Origin: Candidatus Tectimicrobiota bacterium
Lineage (GTDB): Bacteria; JACPUC01
Assembly (NCBI GenBank): GCA_016192455.1
Contig: JACPUC010000008.1
Coordinates: forward strand, 62,001 to 126,000
Reading direction: 5' to 3'
Length of the DNA stretch: 64,000 nt
A program made the translations under genes and the position numbers. Below, in pieces: positions 1 through 9,335 of the stretch. The notes below the pieces were generated by a model. That model did not search any database and had not been told where the DNA came from. It saw nothing but the letters and a program-made list of their open reading frames with translations. Position 1 is the stretch's first letter. Each line of letters opens with the position of its first letter.

Positions 1-521
1 CCGCGCTCGAACGTCGGCAGGGTATCCCCATCCTGCCAGAGGAGGCGGGCGGTGAGGTGCGCCGCGCCGTTCTCCTCCGCCTTCGTCTTCAGCTCCCGGA
101 AGCCGTAGGTGCCGAGGAGCATCCCCTCCACCGCGGCCTGCGCGGCCTCCCCGATGCCGGCGATGAGCCGTTGCCGGCCGGGGATGCTGAGCGCAAGTTG
201 CGGCACCTTCAACCTCGCGGCAGCCGCGGCGAGGCGCGCGCTGGCCTCGCGCACCTTTTCCAGGGTGAAGCCCTCCGCCTTCCCCAAACCGATGAGGATC
301 GCACGCCCGGCGCGGGCCGCCGGGGGCAGGTAGAGGACCAGCTCTTCGCCCTCCTTGCCGCTGAAGTCACCTCGCTCCAGGACCCCCCGGATCAGCCCGC
401 CGCTCCGCGCGTCGAGCTCGGCAGCCTCCCCCGACACCACGCCGCCATCGGCGAAGAGGCCGAGCCCTATCGCCGCCGCGCGTTGCGTTGCAAGGCTACC
501 CACGACAGCATGGATCTCCAT
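1..521 (-). CDS. pepA: Leucyl aminopeptidase (M17, PepA), N-terminal part
   Basis: Open reading frame on the minus strand from an ATG at 521 running off the left edge, so only about 173 N-terminal residues are visible. It reads like the M17 N-terminal (macro-like) domain: a glycine-rich strand with ILIGLGKAEGFTLEKVREA, an alanine-rich helix, then EGMLLGTYGFRELKTK, which matches the family's 'EG..LG.Y.F...K' segment that leads into the catalytic domain. The catalytic metal-binding half lies outside the window. An AAGGGA ribosome site sits about 8 bases before the ATG. The family is a cytosolic, two-metal, hexameric aminopeptidase that also serves as a DNA-binding regulator in some bacteria. 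It is divergent from the acyl-CoA ligase at 958. Assignment rests on the N-terminal domain only. Confidence 0.8.
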   Translation of the reverse strand, partial: MEIHAVVGSLATQRAAAIGLGLFADGGVVSGEAAELDARSGGLIRGVLERGDFSGKEGEELVLYLPPAARAGRAILIGLGKAEGFTLEKVREASARLAAAAARLKVPQLALSIPGRQRLIAGIGEAAQAAVEGMLLGTYGFRELKTKAEENGAAHLTARLLWQDGDTLPTFER

Positions 522-957
522 GCGCCATTCCCTTGCCGATCGCTAGTTGCAATGGGGTCGCCAGAGATATTCGTTCAGGAGGAGTTTGGAAGCGAACGAC
601 CTGGCGCTCAACATGAGGTCAGCTCCAGCCAGGAGGTCCAGGCGCGGTCGGTGGCGTGCACCATGGCCGGGCAGAGCGGCAAACCGCGACCCTCTCGCCC
701 ACCTGGCCACGATGCTGGCCAGCGCACGAGCACGACTGCGGGATCAGCTCTCCTGCGCTCTGCTGGGGAGTGTAGGACCGCTTCCTCCCCCCTGTCCAGT
801 GCGAAAATCCCCTTCCATCCCCCCGGGAAACTCCGTCGCCGCGCCAGGACATTGCGGGCAGGACGCCGCTATGGTAGAGGAATGAACCTGGAGCGGAGGA
901 GCGCGGGCAGCCATCGCGCCGAGCTGCGACGCCTCCCCGACCCTGACGAGGTTCCCC
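522..957. other. Divergent intergenic region, no gene seen
   Basis: 436 bases between the divergent pepA and acyl-CoA ligase starts. The frames open across it have no family resemblance and arginine/proline-rich shadow composition. It presumably carries promoters for both genes, but no clear -35/-10 pair stands out. Confidence 0.5.
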
Positions 958-2658
958 ATGGACGAGAGCACCAGCGCGAACATTGCAGCCGCCCGCACGC
1001 TCCCCGGCGCGCGGCGGGACGAAACCCCGGATACGGGCGGCTTCGCCTCGCTCCTCGAAGTCTGGCGACGGCGTGCCGGCGAGTCACCCCAGCAGCCCTA
1101 TCTGACGTTCTATGACGAGGGCGGCGCCGCCGAGCGCCTGAGCTACGGCGCGTGCTGGGAGCGCATCGCACGGCTCGCCACCTACCTCACCGGCGAGCTG
1201 CGCCTGCGCCCCGGCGATCGCCTGGCCACGCTGATGGTGAACCACAGCGATACGGTGCTCCTCTACTTCGCGGCCTGGTGCGCCGGGCTCACCGTTGTAC
1301 CGATCAACGTCGAGGAGTCGCCCGAGCGCATCCGCTTCACGCTGGAGAACTCAGAGGCGCGGGCGCTCTTCGTCTACGGTCCCCTGCGGGAGAAGGCGGA
1401 GCACCTCGTTCTGGGTTTGGCGTCGCTCCAGCACATCGTCAGCATCGAGGCGGACGGCTGGGAGGGCGACTCCCGCTTCCGCCGCCGCGTGGCCGCTTGC
1501 TCGCCCGTCTTCGCGCCGAAGCAGGCGCCGGACGTCGATACCGAGGCGTTCATCGTCTACACCTCCGGCACCACCGGCACCCCCAAGGGAGTGATCCTGA
1601 CGCAGGGGAACCTCCTCGTCGATGCCGCCGCCATCGCCGCCTGGCACCGCATCGGCGCCGGCGCGCGGATGATGTGCGTGCTGCCGATCCACCACGTCAA
1701 CGGCACGGTGGTGACACTGCTGACGCCGCTGGTGGCGGGCGGCAGCGTGGTTCTGAACCGGCGCTTCCGCTCCGCCGGCTTCTGGCGCCGCGTTGCGGAG
1801 GAGGGCGTCGAGATCATCAGCGTCGTGCCGACGCTGCTGCAGTTCCTCCTCGAGGCGAAGGAGCGCCGCGACGGGCTGGACCTCCGTCGCCTGCGCCACT
1901 TCATCTGCGGCGCCGGCCCACTCACGGTCGATCTGGCGCGGCGCTTCGAGGAGCGCTTCGGCGTGCCGATCATGCACGGCTACGGCCTCTCCGAGACCAC
2001 CTGCTACTCCTGCTTCCTGCCCCTGGAGCTGACCCCCGAGGAACACCGCCGCTGGCTGAGCCACTACGGCTTCCCCTCCATCGGCGTGCCCCTGCCGTGC
2101 AACGCCATGGCAATCTTCGACAAAGAGGGCCAGGGAGTCGAGCAGCCGGAGGGGGAACGCGGCGAGATCGCCATCCGTGGCCCCAACGTCATGGTCGGCT
2201 ATCACCAGCGCCCCGACGCCAACGCCGAGACTTTCGTCTACCAGTGGTTCCGCAGCGGCGACGAGGGCTTCATGAGGCGCGACGCCCGCGGCCGCCCTTT
2301 CTTCTTCATCACCGGCAGGCTCAAGGAACTCATCATCCGCGGCGGCGTCAACCTCTCCCCCTTCGAGATCGACGAGGTGCTGCAGCGCTGCCCAGGGGTG
2401 AAGAGCGCTATTGCCGTGGGCTTCGAGCATGACTATATGGGGGAAGAGGTAGGCGCCTACGTGCAGCGCGAGCCCGGCGCCTCCCTGACAGCGCAGGAGA
2501 TCCAGGAGCACTGCCGCAAGGACGGTCTGGCGTTTGCGAAGATGCCGAAGGTGGTGCTGTTCGGCGAGGACATGCCGGTCACCTCCACCGGCAAGTACCA
2601 GCGCACCCGCCTGCAGCACCTCTTCGAGCCGTATCGCAGCATGCAGTTCCGCGAGTGA
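958..2658 (+). CDS. AMP-dependent acyl-CoA synthetase/ligase
   Basis: A 566-residue class I adenylate-forming enzyme that activates a carboxylic acid to acyl-AMP and then to the CoA thioester. The P-loop-like motif YTSGTTGTPKG is at about residues 201-211. An aromatic/GYGLSE adenine-binding segment follows (HGYGLSETT), then the hinge region GRLKELIIRGGVNLSPFEID, and the C-terminal catalytic lysine lies in TSTGKYQRT. Length is normal for the family. The start at 958 follows a GAGG; residues 1-30 are an extension before the first conserved block. The stop overlaps the next gene (TGATG), so the two are translationally coupled. Substrate cannot be read from the sequence; medium or long-chain fatty acids or aryl acids are all possible. 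Confidence 0.9.
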   Translation: MDESTSANIAAARTLPGARRDETPDTGGFASLLEVWRRRAGESPQQPYLTFYDEGGAAERLSYGACWERIARLATYLTGELRLRPGDRLATLMVNHSDTVLLYFAAWCAGLTVVPINVEESPERIRFTLENSEARALFVYGPLREKAEHLVLGLASLQHIVSIEADGWEGDSRFRRRVAACSPVFAPKQAPDVDTEAFIVYTSGTTGTPKGVILTQGNLLVDAAAIAAWHRIGAGARMMCVLPIHHVNGTVVTLLTPLVAGGSVVLNRRFRSAGFWRRVAEEGVEIISVVPTLLQFLLEAKERRDGLDLRRLRHFICGAGPLTVDLARRFEERFGVPIMHGYGLSETTCYSCFLPLELTPEEHRRWLSHYGFPSIGVPLPCNAMAIFDKEGQGVEQPEGERGEIAIRGPNVMVGYHQRPDANAETFVYQWFRSGDEGFMRRDARGRPFFFITGRLKELIIRGGVNLSPFEIDEVLQRCPGVKSAIAVGFEHDYMGEEVGAYVQREPGASLTAQEIQEHCRKDGLAFAKMPKVVLFGEDMPVTSTGKYQRTRLQHLFEPYRSMQFRE

Positions 2659-3437
2659 TGCAGACGTCCCAACGCCCCAGCTTGATCATCGCCGTGCAGG
2701 AGGTCTCGCCTCTCTATCGGGAGGAGCTCTTCGAGATTCTGAGCCAGCTCGACCGCCGCCGCCTGGCGCCGCGGAACCTGCTGGTGGCGCCGTGCCTGCA
2801 CGGCCAGCACCGCGTCACAGATGATCCGGCGTTCCTAGCCTGGCTGCACCGGCTCCACGAGGCCGGGGATGAGATCGTGCAGCACGGCTTCACCCAGCGC
2901 TACGTCCCGCAGCCGACGCACGGCTGGCGCGCGCGGTTGGTCGGCGGCTACCTCTGCGCCGGACGCGCCGAGCTCCTCACCACGGGCTACATCGAGGCTC
3001 GCCAACGCTTCGCCGCCGGCCGACGCATGCTGCGGCAGGCCGGATTCGACGCCGCCGGCTTCGTCGCCCCGTGCTGGCAACTGAGCCGGATGGCCTGGCG
3101 CGCCGTACGCGACGCGGGCTTCCACTACGTGGGCACGGCGCGCGGCCTGGTGGACCTGCGGCGCGAACAACGCTGGCCGCTTCCCACCGCCTGCTTCACC
3201 ACCACCCCGCCATGGCTTGACGGCCTCCTGCGGCTGCGGGCGCGCTACCTGGCGCAGCGCCGGCAGCGCTCGCCGGTCCTCGGCGTGGCGATCCACCCCC
3301 ACGACCTGCACGGCAGCGTCCCGTTCACGGCGGTGCTCCGCTTCCTCGATGCCGTGGCGGCGGGACGCGACTGCCTGACCTACAGCGGCTTCCTTCGCCA
3401 GCAGGCGACGCAGCCGGGATCGTTCCGCCGCCTCTGA
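2658..3437 (+). CDS. Polysaccharide deacetylase-like protein (DUF2334 type)
   Basis: About 259 residues. The ATG at 2658 overlaps the ligase stop (TGATG); a GTG one codon upstream is also in frame. It reads as the NodB-like/DUF2334 fold: an N-terminal strand (SLIIAVQEVSP), then HEAGDEIVQHGFTQRY, where DUF2334 proteins have a conserved 'GHEIGLHGxxH'-like metal-site segment, then FVAPCWQLS and a late AIHPHDLHG histidine motif. The usual catalytic Asp-Asp pair after strand one is not obvious (EVSP), so it may act on an unusual substrate or be partly degenerate. No signal peptide is visible, so it is probably cytoplasmic. Coupling to an acyl-CoA ligase hints at lipid or glycolipid chemistry, but that is inference. 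Confidence 0.65.
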   Translation: MQTSQRPSLIIAVQEVSPLYREELFEILSQLDRRRLAPRNLLVAPCLHGQHRVTDDPAFLAWLHRLHEAGDEIVQHGFTQRYVPQPTHGWRARLVGGYLCAGRAELLTTGYIEARQRFAAGRRMLRQAGFDAAGFVAPCWQLSRMAWRAVRDAGFHYVGTARGLVDLRREQRWPLPTACFTTTPPWLDGLLRLRARYLAQRRQRSPVLGVAIHPHDLHGSVPFTAVLRFLDAVAAGRDCLTYSGFLRQQATQPGSFRRL

Positions 3438-3607
3438 GACCGCCGCCGCACGCACGCCAGCCACAGGGGGGATGCGGCATGGCGCTCGCCAACGGTTTCA
3501 GGGGGCCGCGAAGAGGAGCGGTGCGGCGTGAAATAAAATCACCCCTGCCTGTCGTTCTCCGCAGTGAAGAGAGTGGCGGGCGGGAAATCGTTGAGGAGGA
3601 GGTTTCA

Positions 3608-4318
3608 ATGAAACCAGGGATTGCAACGGTGCAAAAGGCTCAGGACCTGACGCCGAACGTCCGCGAAGTGGAGATGCGGGTGAGAGAGCCCGCCGACTTC
3701 TCCTTCAAGCCGGGGCAATTCATCTCGGTGACGGTGGCCGAGAAGGTGATGCGTCCCTACTCGCTCGCCATCTCTCCCGAGGAGTCGGCGGAGAACGGCG
3801 CCCTGCTGCGCATCTGCGTCAAGCTGCAAGACGGCGGCATCGGCTCGGGCTTCCTGCGCGGCCTGCGACCGGGCGATGCGGTGAACTTCCGCGGGCCGTT
3901 GGGGCGCTTCACCATCCAGCCGGAAAGCCCGCGCACGAACCTGCTCTTCATCGCCACGGGCACCGGCATCTCGCCCCTGCGCAGCATGATCACCCACCTC
4001 CTGGCGAACGGCACGAAGAAGAACGTCACTCTCCTACACGGCCTGCGCTCGGAGGAGGACGTCTTTTACAGCGACCTGTTCAGCCGGCTCGCCGAGCGCC
4101 ACGCGAACTTCACCTACCGGCCGACGCTCTCCCGCCCGAAGGGGGAATGGCAGGGCCTGGTGGGGCGCTGCACGGCACACCTCGAGCACTACGTCGACGG
4201 CCTGCAGACCACCGAGACCTACATGTGCGGCAACGACGCCATGATCAACGAAGTGGTGCGGAAGCTCACCGACCTGGGCTTCCCGAAGGAGCAAATCCAT
4301 AACGAGAAGTTCGGGTAG
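3608..4318 (+). CDS. FAD-binding ferredoxin/flavodoxin reductase-family oxidoreductase
   Basis: 236 residues from the ATG at 3608, chosen because a GAGGAGG box lies just upstream; a longer in-frame ORF reaching 3479 lacks this support. The two domains of ferredoxin-NADP+ reductase are visible: an N-terminal FAD barrel with the flavin-binding RPYSLA motif (about residue 52) and GPLGRF, then an NAD(P) domain with GTGISPLRSM (about residues 118-127) and the terminal CGN segment (MCGNDAMI). No [2Fe-2S] domain is attached, so the electron acceptor is a separate protein. It closely resembles reductase components of oxygenases and ferredoxin reductases. It stands alone, convergent with the MetE-like gene. 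Confidence 0.85.
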   Translation: MKPGIATVQKAQDLTPNVREVEMRVREPADFSFKPGQFISVTVAEKVMRPYSLAISPEESAENGALLRICVKLQDGGIGSGFLRGLRPGDAVNFRGPLGRFTIQPESPRTNLLFIATGTGISPLRSMITHLLANGTKKNVTLLHGLRSEEDVFYSDLFSRLAERHANFTYRPTLSRPKGEWQGLVGRCTAHLEHYVDGLQTTETYMCGNDAMINEVVRKLTDLGFPKEQIHNEKFG

Positions 4319-4350
4319 GAAGTCGGCCCGCCGCAGTTTCATCACGTATG

Positions 4351-4446
4351 TCTGCGAGGGAGCCTTGCCCTCTCGCGCACCCCTTCGGCGCGAACTGCTG
4401 CGCAGCTCGCGGGAACAGGGGCGCGGAGGAGTTTCTAATTCCCCAC
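4351..4446 (+). repeat. Dispersed two-hairpin intergenic repeat, copy A
   Basis: Intergenic element between convergent genes. It begins TCTGCGAGGGAG, forms a first hairpin GCGAGGG...CTCTCGC followed by GCACCC, then GCGCAGCTCGCGG, and ends with a degenerate second arm at TTCCCCAC. Hand alignment to copy B (17210-17306) gives 72 of 96 identical positions. Related copies in the opposite orientation lie at 18683 and 41886. Confidence 0.75.
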
Positions 4447-4531
4447 CTCTGCTCGAACCCGCTCCCGGCCGTACTCGACAATCCTTGGGGACACCCATCG
4501 AAGCAGACCAAGCAGAGACCGCTTGTCCCCC

Positions 4532-5566
4532 CTATTCCTCCCTGCCGGTCAGCTCGCGGCGCACGAGGCGGGTGCCCTGCACCATGGCGACGAGTTTGCG
4601 GTAGGCGATCCAGCGGGGCATGGCGAGGAAGCCGCAGTCGGGGTTGACGGTGAGCTTCTCCGGCGCGACGTAGCGCAGCGCCTGGCGGATGCGCTCGGCC
4701 ACGTCTTCCGGGCGCTCGATGTAGCACGACTTCACGTCCACCAGCCCCGCCCCCAGCTCCTTGTCGCTCCCCCACTCCTTCCAGAGCTCGATCTCGCTCA
4801 TCTCGCGGTTGGCGAACTCCAGGACGAACTGGTCCACCCGCGCCTCCAGGAGGGCGGGGAAGATGCGGCGCCAGGTGCGCTTGCCGCGCGGGCGGCTGCC
4901 GAGGTTGCCGAAGCAGACGTGCAGGGCGATCTTCGCCTGCACCCCCTCGACGACGCGGTTGAAGAGCCGCACCCACTCCGTCAGCTCTCCCGGCATGGTA
5001 ACGAAGGAGGGCTCGTCGATCTGGATGAAATCGGCGCCGGCGGCGACAAGGGCGCGCAGCTCCGCGTTCACCGCCGGGGCGATCTCCTCCGCGGCGGCGA
5101 AGTGGTGCGGGTAGACGTCGTTGAGTTCGAGCAGGATGGTGAAGGTCAGCGGCCCGGGGCAGGCGACCTTCAGCGGCTTGCTGGTGTGGGCGCGGGCGAA
5201 GGTGAACTCCTCGACAATGCCGAGGCCGCGCGGCACGCCGAGGCGCTCGCGCACCCGCCAGCGCTCCTGCGTGTCGTAGGAGGGCAGGCCCACCCGGCGG
5301 CGCGGCGGCAGCGGATCGAGGCCGGCGAAGCGCGGGTAGAAGCCGTGGAAGAAGCCGCTGCGCCGCAGCTCGCCGTCGGAGATGATGTCCACCCCGGCGC
5401 GCTCCTGGTCAAGCATGGCAAGCCGCACCGCGTCGTCGAACGTTTCGCTCCGGTCGGTCTCGCCGTACCTGCCGGCCTCGATCTCGCCCAGGGCGGTGAG
5501 CAGCCAGGAGGGCGAACCGTAACTCCCCACAACGCTGGTCGGCAGCAGCGGCAGCTTGGTGTTCAT
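4532..5566 (-). CDS. MetE-like cobalamin-independent methionine synthase family protein
   Basis: 344 residues from the ATG at 5566, preceded by a GGGAGGAAG box; an upstream in-frame ATG at 5641 is unlikely. The protein matches the C-terminal catalytic half of MetE (UROD/MetE-like TIM barrel): PTSVVGSYG at the N terminus, SDGELRRSGFF, the substrate-binding segment QIDEPSF, and the zinc-site candidates HVCFGN, LEFANREM and NPDCGF. It lacks the N-terminal MetE domain, so it belongs to the short archaeal-type or uncharacterised methyltransferase group. The methyl donor cannot be told from sequence; a methylcobalamin or other methyl-carrier substrate is likely, given the corrinoid gene elsewhere in the window. 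Convergent with the reductase at 3608. Confidence 0.82.
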   Translation of the reverse strand: MNTKLPLLPTSVVGSYGSPSWLLTALGEIEAGRYGETDRSETFDDAVRLAMLDQERAGVDIISDGELRRSGFFHGFYPRFAGLDPLPPRRRVGLPSYDTQERWRVRERLGVPRGLGIVEEFTFARAHTSKPLKVACPGPLTFTILLELNDVYPHHFAAAEEIAPAVNAELRALVAAGADFIQIDEPSFVTMPGELTEWVRLFNRVVEGVQAKIALHVCFGNLGSRPRGKRTWRRIFPALLEARVDQFVLEFANREMSEIELWKEWGSDKELGAGLVDVKSCYIERPEDVAERIRQALRYVAPEKLTVNPDCGFLAMPRWIAYRKLVAMVQGTRLVRRELTGREE

Positions 5567-5717
5567 GGGCTTCCTCCCGGTGGCACCCAGTCGAGTTGCA
5601 ACCTTGGCCCAGCCTGGTACTATACGACGCGACAACCCCACAACCCGCGTGGCTGCCGCGATGCATCATCAGCCGCCGGCAGCGGCGTCGGGCAGCTCCG
5701 GGCAAGGAGACCGCATC

Positions 5718-6482
5718 ATGAGTCGAGACTACTCCGTGTACGGCCTGCTGATCGGCACCGGAGCGAGCTGGGTGCCCACCGGCATCATGCCCCTATGGCG
5801 CTCCGAGGAACGCCGCGCCGAGGCCGTTCCCGTGCCCATTTGGGCCATCCAGCGCAATGGCCGCACCATCGTCGTTGATACCGCCTTCGACCGCGCCCTC
5901 ACGGGCGACGCCTGGGCCAGCAACTTCTCCTACCGCCCGCAGGCGGAGGCGCTGCGGGAGATCGGCGTCGACATCGACGAGGTCGAGACGGTAATCCTCA
6001 CCCACCTCCACCTCGATCACGCCACCGGCCTGGATCACTTCCCGCGGGCGCGGTTCATCATGCAGCGCAGCGAGTACGAGTTCTGGACCGGCCCCATGAG
6101 CGCCTATCCGCCCATTGCCCGCATGTGCCCCGCGGCGGTGGTGCAACGCCTGCGCAGCCTGCACGCCGAAGGGCGGCTCGTCTTCCTCGACGGAGACCAC
6201 GAGTTGCAGCCGGGGCTGCGTCTGGTTGCCGTCGGCGGTCATACCCCCGGCATGCAGATGGTGGCCATCGACACGAGCAAGGGGACGCTGGTGCTCTGCA
6301 GCGACGTCGCCTACGTCTACGAGAACATCGCGCAGCGCTGGCCGATCGGCCTCTACCACGATTTCGCCGCCACCATCCTCGCCCTGGAGCGCGCGCTCAC
6401 GATCGCCTCGAGTGACAGCCTGGCGGTGCCGAACCACGACATCCAGCTCTGGCGGAAGGAGCCGGTGGTGCAGCTCGTGTGA
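5718..6482 (+). CDS. N-acyl homoserine lactonase-type metallo-beta-lactamase hydrolase
   Basis: 254 residues from the ATG at 5718, with AAGGAGA upstream. The metallo-beta-lactamase signature HLHLDHATG is at residues 96-104, followed by further metal-ligand segments GGHTPGMQ and CSDVAY, and a late PNHD. This pattern fits the AttM/AiiB-type lactonase group, which opens lactone or thioester rings with two metals. Cytosolic, with no signal peptide. It is divergent from the MetE-like gene and convergent with the YfhO gene. Quorum quenching is possible, but general lactone or ester hydrolysis in catabolism is equally likely. Confidence 0.85.
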   Translation: MSRDYSVYGLLIGTGASWVPTGIMPLWRSEERRAEAVPVPIWAIQRNGRTIVVDTAFDRALTGDAWASNFSYRPQAEALREIGVDIDEVETVILTHLHLDHATGLDHFPRARFIMQRSEYEFWTGPMSAYPPIARMCPAAVVQRLRSLHAEGRLVFLDGDHELQPGLRLVAVGGHTPGMQMVAIDTSKGTLVLCSDVAYVYENIAQRWPIGLYHDFAATILALERALTIASSDSLAVPNHDIQLWRKEPVVQLV

Positions 6483-6501
6483 GCCGAGGAGGTTCCACGC
6501 C

Positions 6502-9027
6502 TCACCCCCTGGCTCCTTGCGGGGCGCCTTTCCCCTCCCGAACCAGGGCCGGGGAGCGCTGCCGTCGTCCCTCCCGTCGCGCCTCCCAGGAGAGCAGGGC
6601 CGCCACCAGCACCATGGCGCCCAGGCTGATCAGCACGCCGAGCCGGAACGACAGCGGCTCGTAGCGGAACTCGACGACGCTTTCCCCCGGCGGGGTGACG
6701 ACCGCCCGCATGACGTAGTTGGCCCGCAACAGCTTCGACTCCCTGCCGTTCACGTAGACCTTCCAGCCGGGAAACCAGGGATCGCTGAGGACGAGGAGGG
6801 CGTAGCGCGGCTGCGAGGTCTCGATGCGGACCCAGTTCAACCCCGAGGCCGCGATGCGCGGCGGCGCCTCGTCGGCGCCCGGCGGCTTCGCCCCGGCAGG
6901 CTGATCGGGGGGCTCCTCCAGGATCGCAAAGGAGCGCGGCTCGAAACTCTCCTTCGCCATTGCGGCGACAATCGCCCGCTCCTCCGACAAGACTTTCCCA
7001 TCCGCCACGTTCCAAACGCGCGGCAGGTACTTCGGATTCTTGTAGATGACGCGCTTCGGCGTTCGCAGCACCTCTTCCAGGCCCTGCGGGCGCTCCGCAT
7101 CGCTGTCGATCATGACGTACTTCAGGTTGAGCATGCGCGCGAACTTGGTGATGCGGTTCACTCTGAGGGTCAGCCGGATTTCGTCGATCATCCTGCCGTC
7201 ATTGACGTTGATGAAGCGATGGTAGCGGCGCTGGACGAGGGCGTCATAGCCTCCCACGTTGCTGATCCCATAGGCCATCCCCGTGTTCACGTCGATGAGG
7301 TGGGGGTTGTGGATGTAGCTGATGCGGAAGGGCTCCTTGTCGCGCGCAAAGAAGTCGACGACCTCCGGCTCCCAGAGCGACAGGCGCTCCGGGTAGACGA
7401 GGAGGTAGCGGCTGCTGAAACTCCAGAGATCGAGGAGAAGGAAGAGGAGCGCCAGCCCTCCCCAGAGGTGCCGCCACCTCAGCCTGCCTCGCAGGGCGAG
7501 GAGAACCAGGCAGCCCGCCAGCACCACCAGGAAGCGCCAGCTAGTCTCCGACGTTTCCCGGTAGGCGGTCTCGTAGAAGCGGGGGTCCCGCTCGTAGATT
7601 TCGAGAGGCCCGCGCACCCCGCTCTCGATGGTCGCCTTGACGACCTGTCGCCACGCCGCGGGGTGCCGTCCGTAGCGCAAGTACAGGAGACTCACCCCGA
7701 CCGTGCCGGCAAGCAGGACGAGGAGGAGCACGGCGAAGCCCGCGCGCCAGGTCCGCCGGCTGATCGTTCCCAGCCGCTCGGTGAGCAGCCGGAAGCCGAA
7801 CCCACCGGCGAGCGAGAGGAAGAGGGCGCCGAGGAAGAGGAACTTCGAGCTGCCGCGGAAGAGGCGGTACCCCGGAACGAGGTAGTACATCACGTAGAAG
7901 AAGGGCGTGCTCTTCCCCAGCGCCAGCAGCAGGCTGAGGCCGGCCATGCCGAGGCAAAAGCGGTAGTGCGGCGAGCGCTCCTCGCGCACCGCCCAGCCCG
8001 CCAGAACGAGCGGCAGGATGCCGAGGTAGCCGCACATCTCCCAGATGAAGTAGGCTCCCCAGTACCCTTCCGTGAGGTTGCTGCCGAACAGCGAGGGGGT
8101 GAGGAAGAGCAGGAGGTTCTCGAAGGTCACGGAGAAGGAGCCGACGAACTCCAGCGTCGCCTGCCGGCGCATCGAGTGCTGCACGAACTCGAAGGCCGGC
8201 AGGAGCTGCAGCGCCGGCAGCAGCGCGCCCATGCCGAAGAGGACCCCGAACGAGACGGCGGCGCGCCGCAGGTGGGTTGCGCGCTCCTCGCTCCGGAGAT
8301 GGCGCGCCAGGTGCACGAGGTAGCGCACCATGACCGCCAGGCCGCCATAGAAGACATACTGCGCATGCCCCGCCAGAAGCTGGAGCCCCAAGGTGCAGGC
8401 GCCCAGGAGCGCATAGCGCAGCGGCCGCCGGCGCAACGACAGCTCCACCCAGACGAGGAGCAGCGGCGTCCATGGAATGGTGTTGAGGTTCGAGAGATGC
8501 CCGGGGTAGATGTTCAGCACGTACGGGCCGCTGAACATGAAGGTGACGCCGGCGAAGGCGCTGGGGAGCGGGCCGAGGCCATAGACGCGGGCCAGGAGGT
8601 AGGTGAAGGCGCCCGCCAGGAAGAGGTGCAGAATGATGCTGACGTTGATCGCCGTGCCGACCGGCAGTACGAGGTAGATGACATTGAGGGGGTAGAAGAT
8701 CGCCGATTGCATCCCGGCGATGAACGGCGTGCCGGAGTAGAGGTAGGGATTCCACAAGGGTAGCTCGCCGCGGGCCAGGGCCTCGAAGCCGAGCTTCCGC
8801 CAGTAGTAGAACTGGTAGCGGATATCGCTGATGTTCGGCTGAAAGCTGCTGAGGATTGAGTTTGGCTCGGCAAGAAGGAGCGAGCGGAAGTAGAAGAGCG
8901 TCAGCCCTCCAAGGAGGAGGAGCATCGCGGTATCGCTCGTCAGCCAAGCTGGGAGCCGCGAAGGGTCGTCGCCGATCTGGGTAGGCGCCGCCTTCGGATG
9001 AGCTGGGGGCTTGCCTGCGCGCCGCAT
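6502..9027 (-). CDS. YfhO-family polytopic membrane protein
   Basis: About 841 residues from the ATG at 9027, which has AGAGAGGG just upstream; the ORF stays open to 9081 but the extra residues are basic and low in complexity. The layout is that of YfhO/DUF-type GT-C-like membrane proteins: a first TM segment (AMLLLLGGLTLFYF), a periplasmic loop with LPLWNPYLYSGTPFIAGMQ, about 10-12 further hydrophobic segments to residue about 510, then a large extracytoplasmic C-terminal domain with PGWKVYVNG and a final TM helix. The WNPYLYSGTP motif is typical of the family. Known members help glycosylate teichoic acids or move lipid-linked sugars. Divergent from a phosphodiesterase gene, suggesting a shared envelope role (inference). 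Confidence 0.85.
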   Translation of the reverse strand: MRRAGKPPAHPKAAPTQIGDDPSRLPAWLTSDTAMLLLLGGLTLFYFRSLLLAEPNSILSSFQPNISDIRYQFYYWRKLGFEALARGELPLWNPYLYSGTPFIAGMQSAIFYPLNVIYLVLPVGTAINVSIILHLFLAGAFTYLLARVYGLGPLPSAFAGVTFMFSGPYVLNIYPGHLSNLNTIPWTPLLLVWVELSLRRRPLRYALLGACTLGLQLLAGHAQYVFYGGLAVMVRYLVHLARHLRSEERATHLRRAAVSFGVLFGMGALLPALQLLPAFEFVQHSMRRQATLEFVGSFSVTFENLLLFLTPSLFGSNLTEGYWGAYFIWEMCGYLGILPLVLAGWAVREERSPHYRFCLGMAGLSLLLALGKSTPFFYVMYYLVPGYRLFRGSSKFLFLGALFLSLAGGFGFRLLTERLGTISRRTWRAGFAVLLLVLLAGTVGVSLLYLRYGRHPAAWRQVVKATIESGVRGPLEIYERDPRFYETAYRETSETSWRFLVVLAGCLVLLALRGRLRWRHLWGGLALLFLLLDLWSFSSRYLLVYPERLSLWEPEVVDFFARDKEPFRISYIHNPHLIDVNTGMAYGISNVGGYDALVQRRYHRFINVNDGRMIDEIRLTLRVNRITKFARMLNLKYVMIDSDAERPQGLEEVLRTPKRVIYKNPKYLPRVWNVADGKVLSEERAIVAAMAKESFEPRSFAILEEPPDQPAGAKPPGADEAPPRIAASGLNWVRIETSQPRYALLVLSDPWFPGWKVYVNGRESKLLRANYVMRAVVTPPGESVVEFRYEPLSFRLGVLISLGAMVLVAALLSWEARREGRRQRSPALVREGKGAPQGARG

Positions 9028-9335
9028 CCATCCCTCTCTGTCACGACGGCGCCGGGAGAACGAGAACCCTCCCCTCGGCACTCCCCGCGCCGCACTCCCG
9101 GCCGGGAGCGGCTGGGGAATCCGCCCCCGCCACCTGGACAGCCTGCCGGCACTCGGCTACCATACCACTCCAAGGCGGGCTGGCGCCACCCTGGCTGGCC
9201 CGGCTTCTCAGGCCGGCGCGGCGGGCCAGCGCACGCTCCTTTCGGCCCACCTCCGTGAGCGCGCGGCTCAGGCCTCCTTACCACCCGCAGGGACGAGAGA
9301 CCCCCGAACGATCCTGCGGCGGCCGCTTCGAGACC

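Noticed and set aside
6115-8763. 882-residue plus-strand frame opposite the YfhO gene
   Set aside because: Its composition (Glu/Gln/Arg/Pro-rich, no family features) is that of an antisense frame of a high-GC gene; the minus-strand protein has clear family motifs.
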